Source of the DNA: Micromonospora sp. RHAY321
Lineage (GTDB): Bacteria; Actinomycetota; Actinomycetes; Mycobacteriales; Micromonosporaceae
Reading direction: 5' to 3'
DNA length: 64,000 bases
NCBI RefSeq assembly: GCF_023896955.1
Contig: NZ_JAMHIW010000008.1
Location: 124,001-188,000 of the forward strand
The notes beneath the pieces are model-generated. The model saw only the letters and a list, made by a program, of their open reading frames with translations, made no database searches and was not told the DNA's origin. Position numbers and translations under genes: made by a program. Shown piece after piece: positions 24,798 to 33,546 of the stretch. Numbering within the stretch: position 1 is the stretch's first letter; the number at the start of each line of letters is the position of its first letter.

Positions 24798-25854
24798 AGC
24801 CGCCGACCCGGTCGACCAGGGCAGCGGTGACCTCGCGGGTGGTGGCGGTGCCGCCGAGATCGCGGGTACGGGTGCCGGGGTCCCGCAGCGTCGACTCCAT
24901 CGCCGCCAGCACGTCGTGCGCCGCCGCCGGATGGCCGAGGTGGTCGAGCATCATCGCCGCCGACCACACCGCGCCGACCGGGTTCGCCACCCCCTTGCCG
25001 GCGATGTCCGGCGCGGACCCGTGGACCGGCTCGAACATGGATGGGCAGGTGCGCGTCGGATCAAGATTGCCCGACGGGGCGATGCCGATCGAGCCGGCCA
25101 CCGCCGCCGCGAGGTCGCTGAGGATGTCGCCGAACAGGTTGGACGCCACCACCACGTCGAAGCTGCCCGGTTGCAGCACGAACTTCGCGGCCAACGCGTC
25201 GATGTGCTCGCTGCGCCACTCGACGTCCGGGAAGCCCGCCGCCCGTTCGGTCACCACCTCGTCCCAGAAGGGCATGGTGTGCACGATGCCGTTCGACTTG
25301 GTCGCCGAGGTGACGTGGCGACGGCGGGTGCGGGCCAACTCGAAGGCGTAGTCGGCGATCCGGCTCACCCCGGCCCGGGTGAACACCGACTCCTGCACGG
25401 CCATCTCCTCGGGCTGGCCGCGACCGAGCCGGCCGCCGATCTCGCTGTACTCGCCCTCGACGTTCTCCCGCACGACGACGAAGTCGACCGCACCGGCCCG
25501 GGCGCCCCGCACCGGGCTGTCGACACCGTCGAACACCCGCACCGGTCGCAGGTTGACGTACTGCCGGAAGGCCCGCCGGATCGGAATCAGCAGGCCCCAC
25601 AGCGAGACATGGTCGGGCACGCCGGGCGCGCCGACCGCACCGAGCAGGATCGCGTCGTACGGCCGCAGCACGTCCAACCCGTCGGCCGGCATCATCGCGC
25701 CCTCGCGCAGGTAACGCTCGCACGACCAGTCGTACTCGTCGTAGCTGAACTCGATGCCGTGCCGGCGGCAGACGGCGTCGAGCACGGTGCGCGCGGCGGC
25801 GGTGACCTCGGTGCCGATGCCGTCGCCGGGGATGACGGCGATGCGCTGGCTCAT
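24796..25854 (-). CDS. tartrate/D-malate dehydrogenase (isocitrate/isopropylmalate dehydrogenase family)
   Basis: The 352-residue enzyme has the beta-decarboxylating dehydrogenase fold: N-terminal RIAVIPGDGIGTEV, substrate loop arginines in LLIPIRRAFRQYVNLRPVR, the catalytic Tyr region VRENVEGEYSEIGG, Lys in TSATKSNGIVHT, metal-binding Asp residues in SNLFGDILSDL, and the adenine loop MFEPVHGSAPDIAGKG. The YVNLRPVR signature and the overall pattern fit tartrate/D-malate dehydrogenase rather than LeuB or Icd. Its ATG overlaps the stop of the dicarboxylate transporter gene (ATGA), so import and oxidation of a C4 hydroxy-acid appear coupled. Confidence 0.88.
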   Translation of the reverse strand: MSQRIAVIPGDGIGTEVTAAARTVLDAVCRRHGIEFSYDEYDWSCERYLREGAMMPADGLDVLRPYDAILLGAVGAPGVPDHVSLWGLLIPIRRAFRQYVNLRPVRVFDGVDSPVRGARAGAVDFVVVRENVEGEYSEIGGRLGRGQPEEMAVQESVFTRAGVSRIADYAFELARTRRRHVTSATKSNGIVHTMPFWDEVVTERAAGFPDVEWRSEHIDALAAKFVLQPGSFDVVVASNLFGDILSDLAAAVAGSIGIAPSGNLDPTRTCPSMFEPVHGSAPDIAGKGVANPVGAVWSAAMMLDHLGHPAAAHDVLAAMESTLRDPGTRTRDLGGTATTREVTAALVDRVGG

Positions 25855-27515
25855 CGGCCGACTCCGGTGACGGCGAGCATCAGCGGCAGGAGGAGAAGGA
25901 TGACGATCGCACCGATGACGTCGAACGACGCGCCGGACCGGATCATCCGTGTGATGGGTACGGTGCCGGAGCCGTAGACCACCGCGTTCTGCGGGGTCGA
26001 CACGGGCAGCATGAAGCCGAAGGACGCCGCGAAGGTGGCCGCGAGGGCCGGCACGAACGGATCCACGCCGGCGGCCACGGCGACCGGAATGATGATCGGT
26101 ACGACGACCGCGGCGGAGGCGGTGTTGCTGGTCGTCTCGGAGATGATGATCGCCAGCACGACGGCGAAGGCGGTGATCGCGAAGACGTTGGTCAGGCCGA
26201 GCCAGTCGGAGCTGGCGTTGCCGATGGTCTTGGCCAGGCCGGTGTCGTCGAGCAGCGCCCCGAAGATGATGCCGGTGCCGAAGAGCAGGATGGTGCCCCA
26301 GTCGATGCGCGCGGCGTCGCTCCAGTTGAGGGTGTACTCCCGGTTGCGCCAGTCGGTGGGCAGCAGGAAGAGCAGGGACGCGCCGAGCACGGCGACGATG
26401 CCCTCGTTGAGGCGGCCGCTGACCGTCTCGTAGACGCTGGACTCGGTGCCGGCGACCAGGGCGACGATGCCGGGAAGGATCCACAGTGTCACCGTCACCG
26501 CGAAGGCGACGAGGGTGTTCTTCTCGGCCCGGGACAGCTTGCCCAGCCGGGCCCGCTCGGCGGCGACGTACTCTTCCACGCCCTCGATCCGGCGGATCTC
26601 CGGCTTGTTGAGCAGCAGCAGGATCGTGGCCAACGCGAGGAACATGACCAGGCAGATCGGGAACGCCGTGGCCATCCAGCCGGCGAACGAGATCCGCTCG
26701 CCGGTGGCCTCCTCGATGAGGGCGCGCCCGATCAGGTTGGGGGGCGTACCCACGGGGGTGAGCAGACCGCCGACGCTGGCCCCGTACGCGAGCATGAGCA
26801 TCAGCGCGAAGCCGACCCGCAGCCGGGTCGGGTCCCAGCCCGGCTTGGTCAGGCCGCGGCTCTGGAGCAGCTTGGCGATGACGGCGAGGATGCCCAGCGC
26901 GGTGGGCAGCAGCATCGCCACCGTGGCGGTGTTGGACACGAACGCCGACAGCAGAGCGGTGATCACGCCGAAGGCGACGATCACCCGGCCCGTCGTCCTG
27001 CCGACGCCGGGCAGCGACAGGATGCGGAACGCGAAGCGTTGCGCCAGGCCGTGTTTGAGCATCGCCTGGGCGAGGATGAACGCCCCGATGAAGGTGAACA
27101 CCGTCGAGGAGCCGAACGGCTGCAGGACGTCACCGGCCGGGGCGACACCCATCAGCACGATCACGCCGACCCCGATGAGACCGCCGACCGGGATCGGCAC
27201 CGCCTCGGTGATCCACAGGGCGATCACGCCGATCAGGATCCCGGCCAGGGTCTGCTGGCTGGGTGGCATGTCCAGCGGCAGGGCGAGGAAGATCAGCGCC
27301 AGGACCGGCGCGAGGATCAGCCCGACCGTGCGGCGCCGCTTCTCGAATCGCTCTTCGGTCTCGGAGAGCCGCTGCTCGGCGAGGCCGCGATAGGTGGCAC
27401 CACCGAGCAGCGCCTTGTCGACGTCCACCCGGGCCGGGTCGTCCGGCCGGTCGTCACCCCGTTGCTCCGGTATCGTCGCCCGTGGCTCGCTGTGACCCGC
27501 GTCGATGTCAGCCAT
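25851..27515 (-). CDS. DASS/SLC13-family dicarboxylate transporter
   Basis: The protein has 554 residues with a polar N-terminal region (1-60), then about 11-12 membrane segments. The two SNT signatures of divalent-anion:sodium symporters are present (SNTATVAM near 195 and TTSNTASAAV near 470), together with PVGTPPNLIG and PVSTPQNAVVYG. The family moves succinate, malate, tartrate or sulfate into the cell with sodium. Coupling to a tartrate/malate dehydrogenase supports a hydroxy-dicarboxylate substrate. I place the start at ATG 27515; a TTG at 27530 also opens the frame, and neither has a clear ribosome site. Confidence 0.9.
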   Translation of the reverse strand: MADIDAGHSEPRATIPEQRGDDRPDDPARVDVDKALLGGATYRGLAEQRLSETEERFEKRRRTVGLILAPVLALIFLALPLDMPPSQQTLAGILIGVIALWITEAVPIPVGGLIGVGVIVLMGVAPAGDVLQPFGSSTVFTFIGAFILAQAMLKHGLAQRFAFRILSLPGVGRTTGRVIVAFGVITALLSAFVSNTATVAMLLPTALGILAVIAKLLQSRGLTKPGWDPTRLRVGFALMLMLAYGASVGGLLTPVGTPPNLIGRALIEEATGERISFAGWMATAFPICLVMFLALATILLLLNKPEIRRIEGVEEYVAAERARLGKLSRAEKNTLVAFAVTVTLWILPGIVALVAGTESSVYETVSGRLNEGIVAVLGASLLFLLPTDWRNREYTLNWSDAARIDWGTILLFGTGIIFGALLDDTGLAKTIGNASSDWLGLTNVFAITAFAVVLAIIISETTSNTASAAVVVPIIIPVAVAAGVDPFVPALAATFAASFGFMLPVSTPQNAVVYGSGTVPITRMIRSGASFDVIGAIVILLLLPLMLAVTGVGR

Positions 27516-27739
27516 CCATCGATGGTCCAACTGTGCGGTACGTCACGCAAGGCGCGATCGAACTTCTCTCGCCGTGCGGCATCGACCACCGTCGGCGCCA
27601 CGGGGGCCGGACGGGGCGGCGGTCTCTCTTTCTGTCTCCGCACCGGCACCACCACGGCGGGCGTCGATGCCCGGTCGGGTCGGCAACGTCGTACCAGCGA
27701 GGAATGTTGACATCGGGAGCAACAGGCGATGCTTGTTGA

Positions 27740-27979
27740 ATGACAACCAGCCATCCCGGGGGTGCGTCTTCGGTCCGGAATCGGATCTGGCGCGACTTCC
27801 TGGCCGCCGCCGTGGAGGCGGTGCGGGGCCGCACGAGCGGGCAGGAGGAGGCGCTACGGGCAGAGCGCGCCCGCGGGGTGGACCGGCTCGGCCAGCAGGT
27901 GGTACGCCAGGAGCGGGCACGACGCAGGACGGCCCCCCGCCGCGCGCTCCGCTGGCTGGCACGCCGCAACGCCGCCTGA
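27740..27979 (+). CDS. small basic hypothetical protein
   Basis: A 79-residue, Arg/Ala-rich, probably helical protein. Third codon positions are almost all G or C, as in real genes of this genome, but no ribosome site is evident and no known domain is recognised. It is convergent with the membrane protein gene 10 bp downstream. It could be genuine or a chance open frame. Confidence 0.45.
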   Translation: MTTSHPGGASSVRNRIWRDFLAAAVEAVRGRTSGQEEALRAERARGVDRLGQQVVRQERARRRTAPRRALRWLARRNAA

Positions 27980-27988
27980 GTCGGCGCT

Positions 27989-28627
27989 CTACCCGTCGCC
28001 TCGCTCCACCCGGAGACCACCGCCGCCGCGCGGGATCATGTCGCCGGGCAGCACCAGGAGCGGCTGCCCGACAACCAGACGACGACGCCGGTAGAAGGCG
28101 TTCGCGGGCGGCAGGGCGAGCAGGACGACGGAGACCAGCAGCGCGGGCGACGCCACGTACCCCGTGAAGGTGGCGACGGGCTCGACCCACGCCGGTATCC
28201 ACTGCCCGGCGATGGCATCGACCCTGTCCCAGTCGGTCCTGTCCCCGGCCTCCGCCGGAGGAGTCGGAATGAGACGCAGGGCCAGCCAGCCGCCCGCCAC
28301 CGCGAGGGTCACGCCGCCGATGACCCAGGTGACGATCCGGGTCCAGTTCCACCCGCCGAGGTTGACCAGCGCCAGCACGACGACGACGAGCGCGCCCAGC
28401 GACACGACCAGACCGACGCCCATGAGGAAGGCCATCGGCAGAGCGGCGAACGCACTCGGCGTGCCGACCGCCTCGTGCGCCTTCAGGTACGCGTTCTGGG
28501 TGACCGCCTCCGCCGCCACCTGCCCCAGCCGTGCCAGGCCACTCAGCGCCAGCAACAGGCTGGACCCGACGACAACGGCCGGAACCGCTCGCCGGGACAC
28601 CTGCGCCTTCGAACTCCCCGTGGTCAT
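27989..28627 (-). CDS. four-helix membrane protein of unknown function
   Basis: The 212 residues contain about four membrane segments (roughly 15-35, 62-88, 95-118 and 155-178), with a loop between the third and fourth bearing acidic residues (AEAGDRTDWDRVDA) and a polar C-terminus. No family is recognised. The ATG at 28627 has TAGCAT 8 nt upstream and no ribosome site, so the transcript may be leaderless. It diverges from the YCII/sigma-factor operon. Confidence 0.75.
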   Translation of the reverse strand: MTTGSSKAQVSRRAVPAVVVGSSLLLALSGLARLGQVAAEAVTQNAYLKAHEAVGTPSAFAALPMAFLMGVGLVVSLGALVVVVLALVNLGGWNWTRIVTWVIGGVTLAVAGGWLALRLIPTPPAEAGDRTDWDRVDAIAGQWIPAWVEPVATFTGYVASPALLVSVVLLALPPANAFYRRRRLVVGQPLLVLPGDMIPRGGGGLRVERGDG

Positions 28628-28635
28628 GAGGACGG

Positions 28636-28641
28636 ATGCTA
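28636..28641 (-). promoter_or_regulatory. -10 box for the membrane-protein gene
   Basis: TAGCAT on the minus strand lies 8 nt before the ATG at 28627, with no Shine-Dalgarno sequence. Confidence 0.35.
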
Positions 28642-28774
28642 GTGCCCTGCCCTAGTCGGCTTGAGCGGCTCACGGGACTGGGACAATCTGTGGGGCCGTG
28701 TCGATCGGCGGGCCGCTCGTTCGACGTGTGGGAGCGAGGGCCGAGGGACGGACCCGCCGGACGAGGAGAACGCG

Positions 28775-29161
28775 ATGTCGAAGTACCTGCTGATCATGCG
28801 GGGCACCGATGAGACGAACGCGGCCATGATGGCTGATCTCGACGAGATGATGGCCAGGACCCGCCGCTTCATCGAGGACATGATGAAGGCAGACGTTCTC
28901 GTCGCCGCAGAAGGGCTCGACGATCCGGGCCAGGGTGTCGTGGTCGACTTCAGCGGCGAGGCGCCGGTGGTCACGGACGGGCCGTACGGCGAGACCAGGG
29001 AACTGTTCGGTGGCTACTTCCTGCTCGATGTCGCCACGAAACAGGAGGCGGTCGAGTGGGCCAAGCGGGTCCCGGCGGTGCGCGGTTCCACGATCGAGGT
29101 CCGGCGGGTGGCCGAGGCCGACGAGGTCCCGCAGGGCAGCGAGAGCAACGGCCCGATCTGA
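28775..29161 (+). CDS. YCII (DGPF) family protein
   Basis: This 128-residue protein of the YCII fold begins KYLLIMRGTDETN and carries the diagnostic DGPYGETRELFGGYFLLD around residues 69-86. The family forms dimeric alpha-beta barrels and has no assigned reaction in this group. ACGAGGAGAACGCG before the ATG is a strong ribosome site. The stop overlaps the start of an ECF sigma factor (TGATG). The YCII-plus-sigma arrangement is the standard context of ECF42 factors, where the YCII protein is thought to be a target or partner. Confidence 0.92.
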   Translation: MSKYLLIMRGTDETNAAMMADLDEMMARTRRFIEDMMKADVLVAAEGLDDPGQGVVVDFSGEAPVVTDGPYGETRELFGGYFLLDVATKQEAVEWAKRVPAVRGSTIEVRRVAEADEVPQGSESNGPI

Positions 29162-30387
29162 TGGGTACGGCCGACGTCGAGACCGTCTGGCGGATCGAGT
29201 CGGCCCGGATCGTCGCCGCGCTGACCCGGTTCACCGGCGATTTCGGGCTGGCCGAGGACGCGGCCCAGGAGGCGGTGGCCGAGGCGCTGGCGTCGTGGCC
29301 ACGTGCCTCTCCGGCCAACCCGGCCGGCTGGCTGATGGCCACGGCCCGGCGGCGGGCGATCGACGCGATCCGCCGCCGGACCGCCCTGCAGGACCGGTAC
29401 GCCCTGCTGGCGGTCGACCTGACGGTCGACTCGGCGGTCGACGAGGACCTCGACCCCGACAAGATCGACGACGACGTCCTGGCGCTGATGTTCGTCAGCT
29501 GCCACCCGGTGCTCTCCCCGGAGGCCCGGGTGGCGCTGACCCTGCGCGTGGTCGGCGGCCTGTCCAGCGAGGAGATCGCCCGCGCGTTCCTCGTACCCGT
29601 GCCGACCGTGCAGGCCCGCATCACCCGGGGCAAGAAGACGATCGCGGCGGCCGGGGTGCCGTTCGAGCTGCCGCCGGCCCGCGAGCGCCGGGAACGGCTG
29701 GGCGGCGTGCTCAGCGTCCTCTACGTGATCTTCACCGAGGGGTCGACGGCCACCTCGGGCGACCGGCTGCTGCGCCCCGACCTCGCGTACGAGGCGATCC
29801 GGCTGGCCCGCACACTGGCCGCGCTGCAATCCGACGAGCCGGAGGTGCACGGCCTGCTCGCGCTCTGCGAGCTGACGGCCGCGCGCTTCCCGGCCCGGAC
29901 CGGCCCGGACGGTTCGCCGATCCTGCTCGAGGACCAGGACCGGCGGCTCTGGGACCTCTCGGCGATCCGCCGTGGGCTGGCCGCGCTGGCCACGGCATCG
30001 ACCCGCGGCCTCGGCCCGTACGGCCTGCAGGCCGCGATCGCCGCCAGCCACGCGTCGGCACCATCGGTGGAGGAGACCGACTGGGACCGGATCGTGCTGC
30101 TCTACGAGGTGCTCGGCCGGGTCGCGCCCTCGCCGGTGGTCGCACTCAACCGGGCCGTCGCCGTGGCCATGGCCTCGGGTCCGGCGCAAGCCCTGGCCAT
30201 CGTGGACGAGCTGATCGCCGCGGATCGGCTCCCCGGTTCCCACCTGGTGCCGACCGTACGCGGGGAACTGCTGGCCCGCCTCGACCGGCGACCGGAGGCG
30301 CGCGCCGAGCTGGAGCTGGCGGCTCGGCTGTGCGCCAACCAGCGCGAACGCGCAGTACTGCTGCGCAAGGCGGCCGCGCTGGGCTGA
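29161..30387 (+). CDS. ECF42-group RNA polymerase sigma factor with long C-terminal domain
   Basis: The 408 residues hold sigma region 2 (FGLAEDAAQEAVAEALASWP, then PAGWLMATARRRAIDAIRR) and region 4 (GLSSEEIARAFLVPVPTVQARITRGKKTI). A C-terminal extension of about 200 residues has the motifs typical of this group (VLYVIFTEGS, LLALCELTAAR, AVAVAMASGP and a TPR-like end). No anti-sigma factor is encoded nearby; in ECF42 the C-terminal domain is thought to replace it. Translation is coupled to the YCII gene by TGATG. Confidence 0.93.
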   Translation: MGTADVETVWRIESARIVAALTRFTGDFGLAEDAAQEAVAEALASWPRASPANPAGWLMATARRRAIDAIRRRTALQDRYALLAVDLTVDSAVDEDLDPDKIDDDVLALMFVSCHPVLSPEARVALTLRVVGGLSSEEIARAFLVPVPTVQARITRGKKTIAAAGVPFELPPARERRERLGGVLSVLYVIFTEGSTATSGDRLLRPDLAYEAIRLARTLAALQSDEPEVHGLLALCELTAARFPARTGPDGSPILLEDQDRRLWDLSAIRRGLAALATASTRGLGPYGLQAAIAASHASAPSVEETDWDRIVLLYEVLGRVAPSPVVALNRAVAVAMASGPAQALAIVDELIAADRLPGSHLVPTVRGELLARLDRRPEARAELELAARLCANQRERAVLLRKAAALG

Positions 30388-30470
30388 CCTTGTCCAGCTC
30401 GGCCCGCCGGGATTCGAGTGCGCCCGGATGCCGGCGATCACGCAGCGGATGCTCGGGCACGGCGCAGGTC

Positions 30471-30476
30471 TAACAT
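30471..30476 (+). promoter_or_regulatory. -10 box for leaderless hydrolase mRNA
   Basis: TAACAT is followed by 8 nt and the ATG at 30485. No ribosome site is present, and the frame upstream (open to 30428) would overlap the promoter. Confidence 0.4.
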
Positions 30477-30484
30477 CCCGGGTC

Positions 30485-31249
30485 ATGCGTGGGTTCTTCA
30501 CCGTTGGAAGTCGAAGGCTCTCCTATCTGGACTTCGGTGGTTCGGGGGCTCCGCTCCTGGCTCTGCACGGGCACTACAACGAGGCGTCGGCATTCGCGCC
30601 GCTGGCCGAGGCGTTGGCACCGCGGTGGCGGGTGATCGCGCTCGATCAGCGCGGGCATGGAGCGTCGGACCGCGCCGACAGCTACGAACGTGACGACTAT
30701 GTTGGCGACGTCGCCGCATTCCACCGGCATCTGGAGATCGGCCCTGTCGCTCTGCTGGGCCACTCACTCGGCGGAGTGAACGCCTACCAGTACGCCGCGC
30801 GGTACGCGGACCGAGTAACCGCGCTGATCGTCGAGGACATCGGCGCGATCGTGGACGTTGATTGGTCGTTCACGACCAGCCTCCCCCGCCACGCGCCATC
30901 GCGGGACGCGCTGGCCTCGGCCCTGGGCGCGGCGGCACCCTACCTGGAGTGTTCCTTCCGCCAGGCCAAGGACGGCTGGGGCTTCTCGTTCGACATCGGC
31001 GACACGATGGCGTCCCAGAAAGCACTCAGCGGTGACCACTGGAAGGACTGGGTCTCGGTGAGCTGCCCCACCCTCCTGATTCGCGGAACGCGCAGCGATG
31101 AACTGGCCGCCGACCACGCCCGCGAGATGATCGCCCGTCGCGCCGGCCAGGCCCGTCTTACCGAACTGCCCGCCGGTCACGTGGTGCACCACGACGCTCC
31201 GGCGCAGTTCGCCGCCGCTGTCAGCGCCTTCCTGTCCGAACTCGACTGA
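30485..31249 (+). CDS. alpha/beta hydrolase
   Basis: This 254-residue protein shows the canonical fold: LLALHGHYNEAS (oxyanion hole), VIALDQRGHGASDRAD, the nucleophile elbow GHSLGG with Ser94, a lid region, an acidic residue in LLIRGTRSDEL, and catalytic His in PAGHVVHHDAP. No signal peptide is seen. The start is placed at 30485, where a -10 box suggests a leaderless transcript. It lies after the sigma-factor operon but with its own promoter. The substrate is unknown. Confidence 0.88.
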   Translation: MRGFFTVGSRRLSYLDFGGSGAPLLALHGHYNEASAFAPLAEALAPRWRVIALDQRGHGASDRADSYERDDYVGDVAAFHRHLEIGPVALLGHSLGGVNAYQYAARYADRVTALIVEDIGAIVDVDWSFTTSLPRHAPSRDALASALGAAAPYLECSFRQAKDGWGFSFDIGDTMASQKALSGDHWKDWVSVSCPTLLIRGTRSDELAADHAREMIARRAGQARLTELPAGHVVHHDAPAQFAAAVSAFLSELD

Positions 31250-31285
31250 GGCAGGATGCGGACAGCGGTCCCTGGTCCCGCGCCC

Positions 31286-31291
31286 TAGCGT
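31286..31291 (+). promoter_or_regulatory. -10 box for leaderless MFS-transporter mRNA
   Basis: TAGCGT is followed by exactly 6 nt and the GTG at 31298. No Shine-Dalgarno sequence is present. Confidence 0.45.
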
Positions 31292-31297
31292 GGCAGC

Positions 31298-32527
31298 GTG
31301 GCTGCACCTCGCACGACCCAGCCAGGGGTGATGAGCCGCCGGCTGACCTTCCTGTTCGCGGTGGCGGCGGGAGCGGCCATCGCCAACCTGTACTGGGCGC
31401 AGCCGATACTCGGCCTCATCGCGGGCGATCTGGGCGCCGCGACCGCGACGATCGGTTGGCTCGTCACCGCGACCCAGATCGGGTACGCCGTCGGCGTGCT
31501 GCTGCTCGTGCCGCTCGGCGACGTCCTCGACCGCCGCCGGTTCGTCCCGGTGCTGCTGCTGACCTCGGCCGCCGCGCTGCTGCTGTGCGCGCTGGCGCCG
31601 TCGACAGGCGTGCTCCTGCTCGCACTGGGGGTTCTCGGCGTGACGACGATTTCCGGGCAGGTCCTGACACCGCTGGCCGGGGACCTTGCCGGCGACGCCC
31701 ACCGTGGTCAGGTCGTCGGCGTCGTCGGGTCCGGGACCCTCACCGGCATCCTCGCCTCCCGTACGACCAGCGGTTTCGTCGCCGACGCCGCCGGGTGGCG
31801 TGCCATCTTCGCCCTCGCTGCGGTCGTCGCCGTCCTGCTCGCCGTCCTGCTCTACCGCGCGATCCCACCGCTGGCACCGCGAACGCGCATGCCGTACCCC
31901 GCGCTCATCGCCTCGGTCGGCGCGGTGGTCATGCGCGACCGGGCGGTCCGATGGACGCTTCTCCTCGCGGCCACCGGATTCGCCGTGTTCTCGTTGCTCT
32001 GGACGGCGCTGACGTTCCTGCTCAGCGACCCGCCGTTCGAGTACCCGGTACCGGTGATCGGGTTGTTCGGGTTGGCCGGCCTCGCCGGCGCTCTCGCCGT
32101 CCAGCACGCCGGTCGGCTGCACGACCGCGGGTGGTCGCTTCCGGCCACCGGCGCGGCATGGGTACTGGCCCTCGGCGCCTTCGTCGGCGCGGCGTTCGCC
32201 GGCCGGTCCGCCGTGCTCCTCGTCATCGTGATCGTCGTGGTCGATGTCGTCCTCCAGGCACAGGCCCTGCTCAACCGGGCACGGTTGTTCGCCCTGTCTG
32301 AGGAGGCTCGCAGCCGGCTCAACACGGCGCTGGGCACCGCCAACTTCATCGGCGGCGCGGTCGGCTCGGCCGCCGCGACCACGCTCTGGTCCGCGGGTGG
32401 CTGGACAGCGGTGACGATGGCGGGGACGGCGCTCTGCTGCTTCGCGCTCACCGTGTGGGCGCTGGGACGTCGGGGCCCGCTCGTGATCCGCCACGGCGTG
32501 GTTGACCGCCCTCAAGCCTCCGCGTGA
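31298..32527 (+). CDS. MFS transporter
   Basis: This 409-residue membrane protein has about 12 hydrophobic segments. The loop after the second helix carries the MFS signature in the form VPLGDVLDRRRFVP. ANLYWAQPILGLIAGDLG in the first helix and SGTLTGILASRTTSGFVADAAGWR resemble the YnfM/AraJ-type exporters. Transport of a small molecule out of the cell is likely; the substrate is unknown. The GTG start follows a -10 box by 6 nt. Its stop lies about 30 bp before the tRNA-like sequence that bounds the degenerate island. Confidence 0.9.
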   Translation: MAAPRTTQPGVMSRRLTFLFAVAAGAAIANLYWAQPILGLIAGDLGAATATIGWLVTATQIGYAVGVLLLVPLGDVLDRRRFVPVLLLTSAAALLLCALAPSTGVLLLALGVLGVTTISGQVLTPLAGDLAGDAHRGQVVGVVGSGTLTGILASRTTSGFVADAAGWRAIFALAAVVAVLLAVLLYRAIPPLAPRTRMPYPALIASVGAVVMRDRAVRWTLLLAATGFAVFSLLWTALTFLLSDPPFEYPVPVIGLFGLAGLAGALAVQHAGRLHDRGWSLPATGAAWVLALGAFVGAAFAGRSAVLLVIVIVVVDVVLQAQALLNRARLFALSEEARSRLNTALGTANFIGGAVGSAAATTLWSAGGWTAVTMAGTALCCFALTVWALGRRGPLVIRHGVVDRPQASA

Positions 32528-32558
32528 TCGCGCGGCGTTTGGACCGGGTGCTCGGACG

Positions 32559-32585
32559 TCGAACCCGCGAACGAGGGGTTATGAG
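32559..32585 (-). repeat. partial tRNA(CAT) copy, candidate attachment-site remnant
   Basis: These 27 bases match bases 34087-34113 inside the tRNA(CAT) gene at 25 of 27 positions, in the same orientation. The shared part covers the anticodon loop, variable region and T-arm up to the T-loop, then the match ends. Integrating elements that use tRNA genes leave this kind of direct repeat at the far end. Confidence 0.7.
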
Positions 32586-32599
32586 ACCACATTGCCCGC

Positions 32600-32683
32600 C
32601 ATGACGACCTGGGTGGATGAGGACTGGCGGCGGAAACCCTCTCGAATCTCACACCACTCCCGGGCCATCCGCTGCCCTCCTGC
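32600..32683. repeat. diverged direct repeat, copy A
   Basis: The core at 32630-32683 (cggaaac..ctctcga, then caccactccc, ccatcc) matches 33449-33503 at roughly three-quarters of positions with one gap; weaker similarity extends back to about 32600. No function is evident. Confidence 0.5.
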
Positions 32684-32863
32684 CTAAATGCGGACCGCAG
32701 GTGCCGGCGGCTGGAAACGCCGCCAGATCGAACTGGACTTCAGCACGCCGTGGGCGACGCCGACGTAGATCGCAGTGGGGCCAAGCACGGCGACCACGCC
32801 GCCCAGGCATGCCAACAGTGTGCCGACGAGCGGTACGTCGGTTGCAACTGCGACGACAGCCAC
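32684..32863 (-). CDS. small two-helix membrane protein, possibly N-terminally truncated
   Basis: A 59-residue frame from GTG 32863 encodes VAVVAVATDVPLVGTLLACL, a second hydrophobic stretch GGVVAVLGPTAIYVGVAHGV, and a basic tail LKSSSIWRRFQPP. The hydrophobic reading continues upstream to 32937, where a stop codon appears without any ATG/GTG/TTG in between, so the first helix is incomplete from the GTG. It is either a small membrane protein or the decayed end of a larger gene. It lies in the degenerate island. Confidence 0.4.
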   Translation of the reverse strand: MAVVAVATDVPLVGTLLACLGGVVAVLGPTAIYVGVAHGVLKSSSIWRRFQPPAPAVRI

Positions 32864-32984
32864 ATAGACCGTGGCCAGCGCTGCGGCGACGGTCCGCAGG
32901 GGTGCTGATAGCCTGCTCGGCCAATTGGGCAGTACAAGCTAGGCCGACGAAGCAGAGGACCTGCGGGACTGGAGGCGCGGTCAG

Positions 32985-33350
32985 ATGAGGTCGAGGCTAC
33001 GAAAGCTGCATATCGGCGGTCGAGAGTTCACCTGGAAGGCCGATATCCGCGATGCGTCTGGACCTGATGGTCCCATCCATCGCTGCATCCGAATCCGCGT
33101 CTGGGGAGCGGGAAAGAATGGCCGCGCCCTGCAGGCCGACCTTACTGACCGCCCCCAGCCGGCACCTGGGGAGGAAACGTATCCGTACCCCACGGCTGAG
33201 AACGTGCGGGCACTTGCCCAGTACGCCATGAGCGTTGGCTGGACGCCTGAGGCGGTGGGCGGAACGTTCCGAATCACTTCCCCCGCTGACGTTGACTTGC
33301 CCGGGTTTGCCATCACTGATCTTTTGTGGATCGCAGAACCCTCCCACTAG
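32985..33350 (+). CDS. hypothetical protein in the island
   Basis: This 121-residue alpha-beta protein (IGGREFTWKADIRDASGPDG, then RCIRIRVWGAG and PYPTAENVRALAQYAMSVGW) has no catalytic motif and no signal or membrane segment. GGAGG lies 9 nt before the ATG. Codon use is less G+C-biased than in the flanking genes, which fits acquired DNA. I do not recognise a family. It is one of only three open frames between the tRNA gene and its partial copy. Confidence 0.65.
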   Translation: MRSRLRKLHIGGREFTWKADIRDASGPDGPIHRCIRIRVWGAGKNGRALQADLTDRPQPAPGEETYPYPTAENVRALAQYAMSVGWTPEAVGGTFRITSPADVDLPGFAITDLLWIAEPSH

Positions 33351-33448
33351 CTCTGGTACGTCCCGAGCCGCCTGCCGACTCGGCCACGGTGGCTTCTGAC
33401 AGGCAGCCGCGTCGGTCCAGATCATGACGCGGGTCGTCCGGTCTAGCA

Positions 33449-33503
33449 GCGGAAACGCCTCTCGACTTTTCCCACCACTCCCCCACCATCCATCGACCTC
33501 TTG
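33449..33503. repeat. diverged direct repeat, copy B
   Basis: This is the partner of the repeat at 32630-32683, in the same orientation and about 0.8 kb away. Confidence 0.5.
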
Positions 33504-33546
33504 CGGACTGGATGCGGCTGTACGGCCAGGCGATGGCCTTGGCGGG

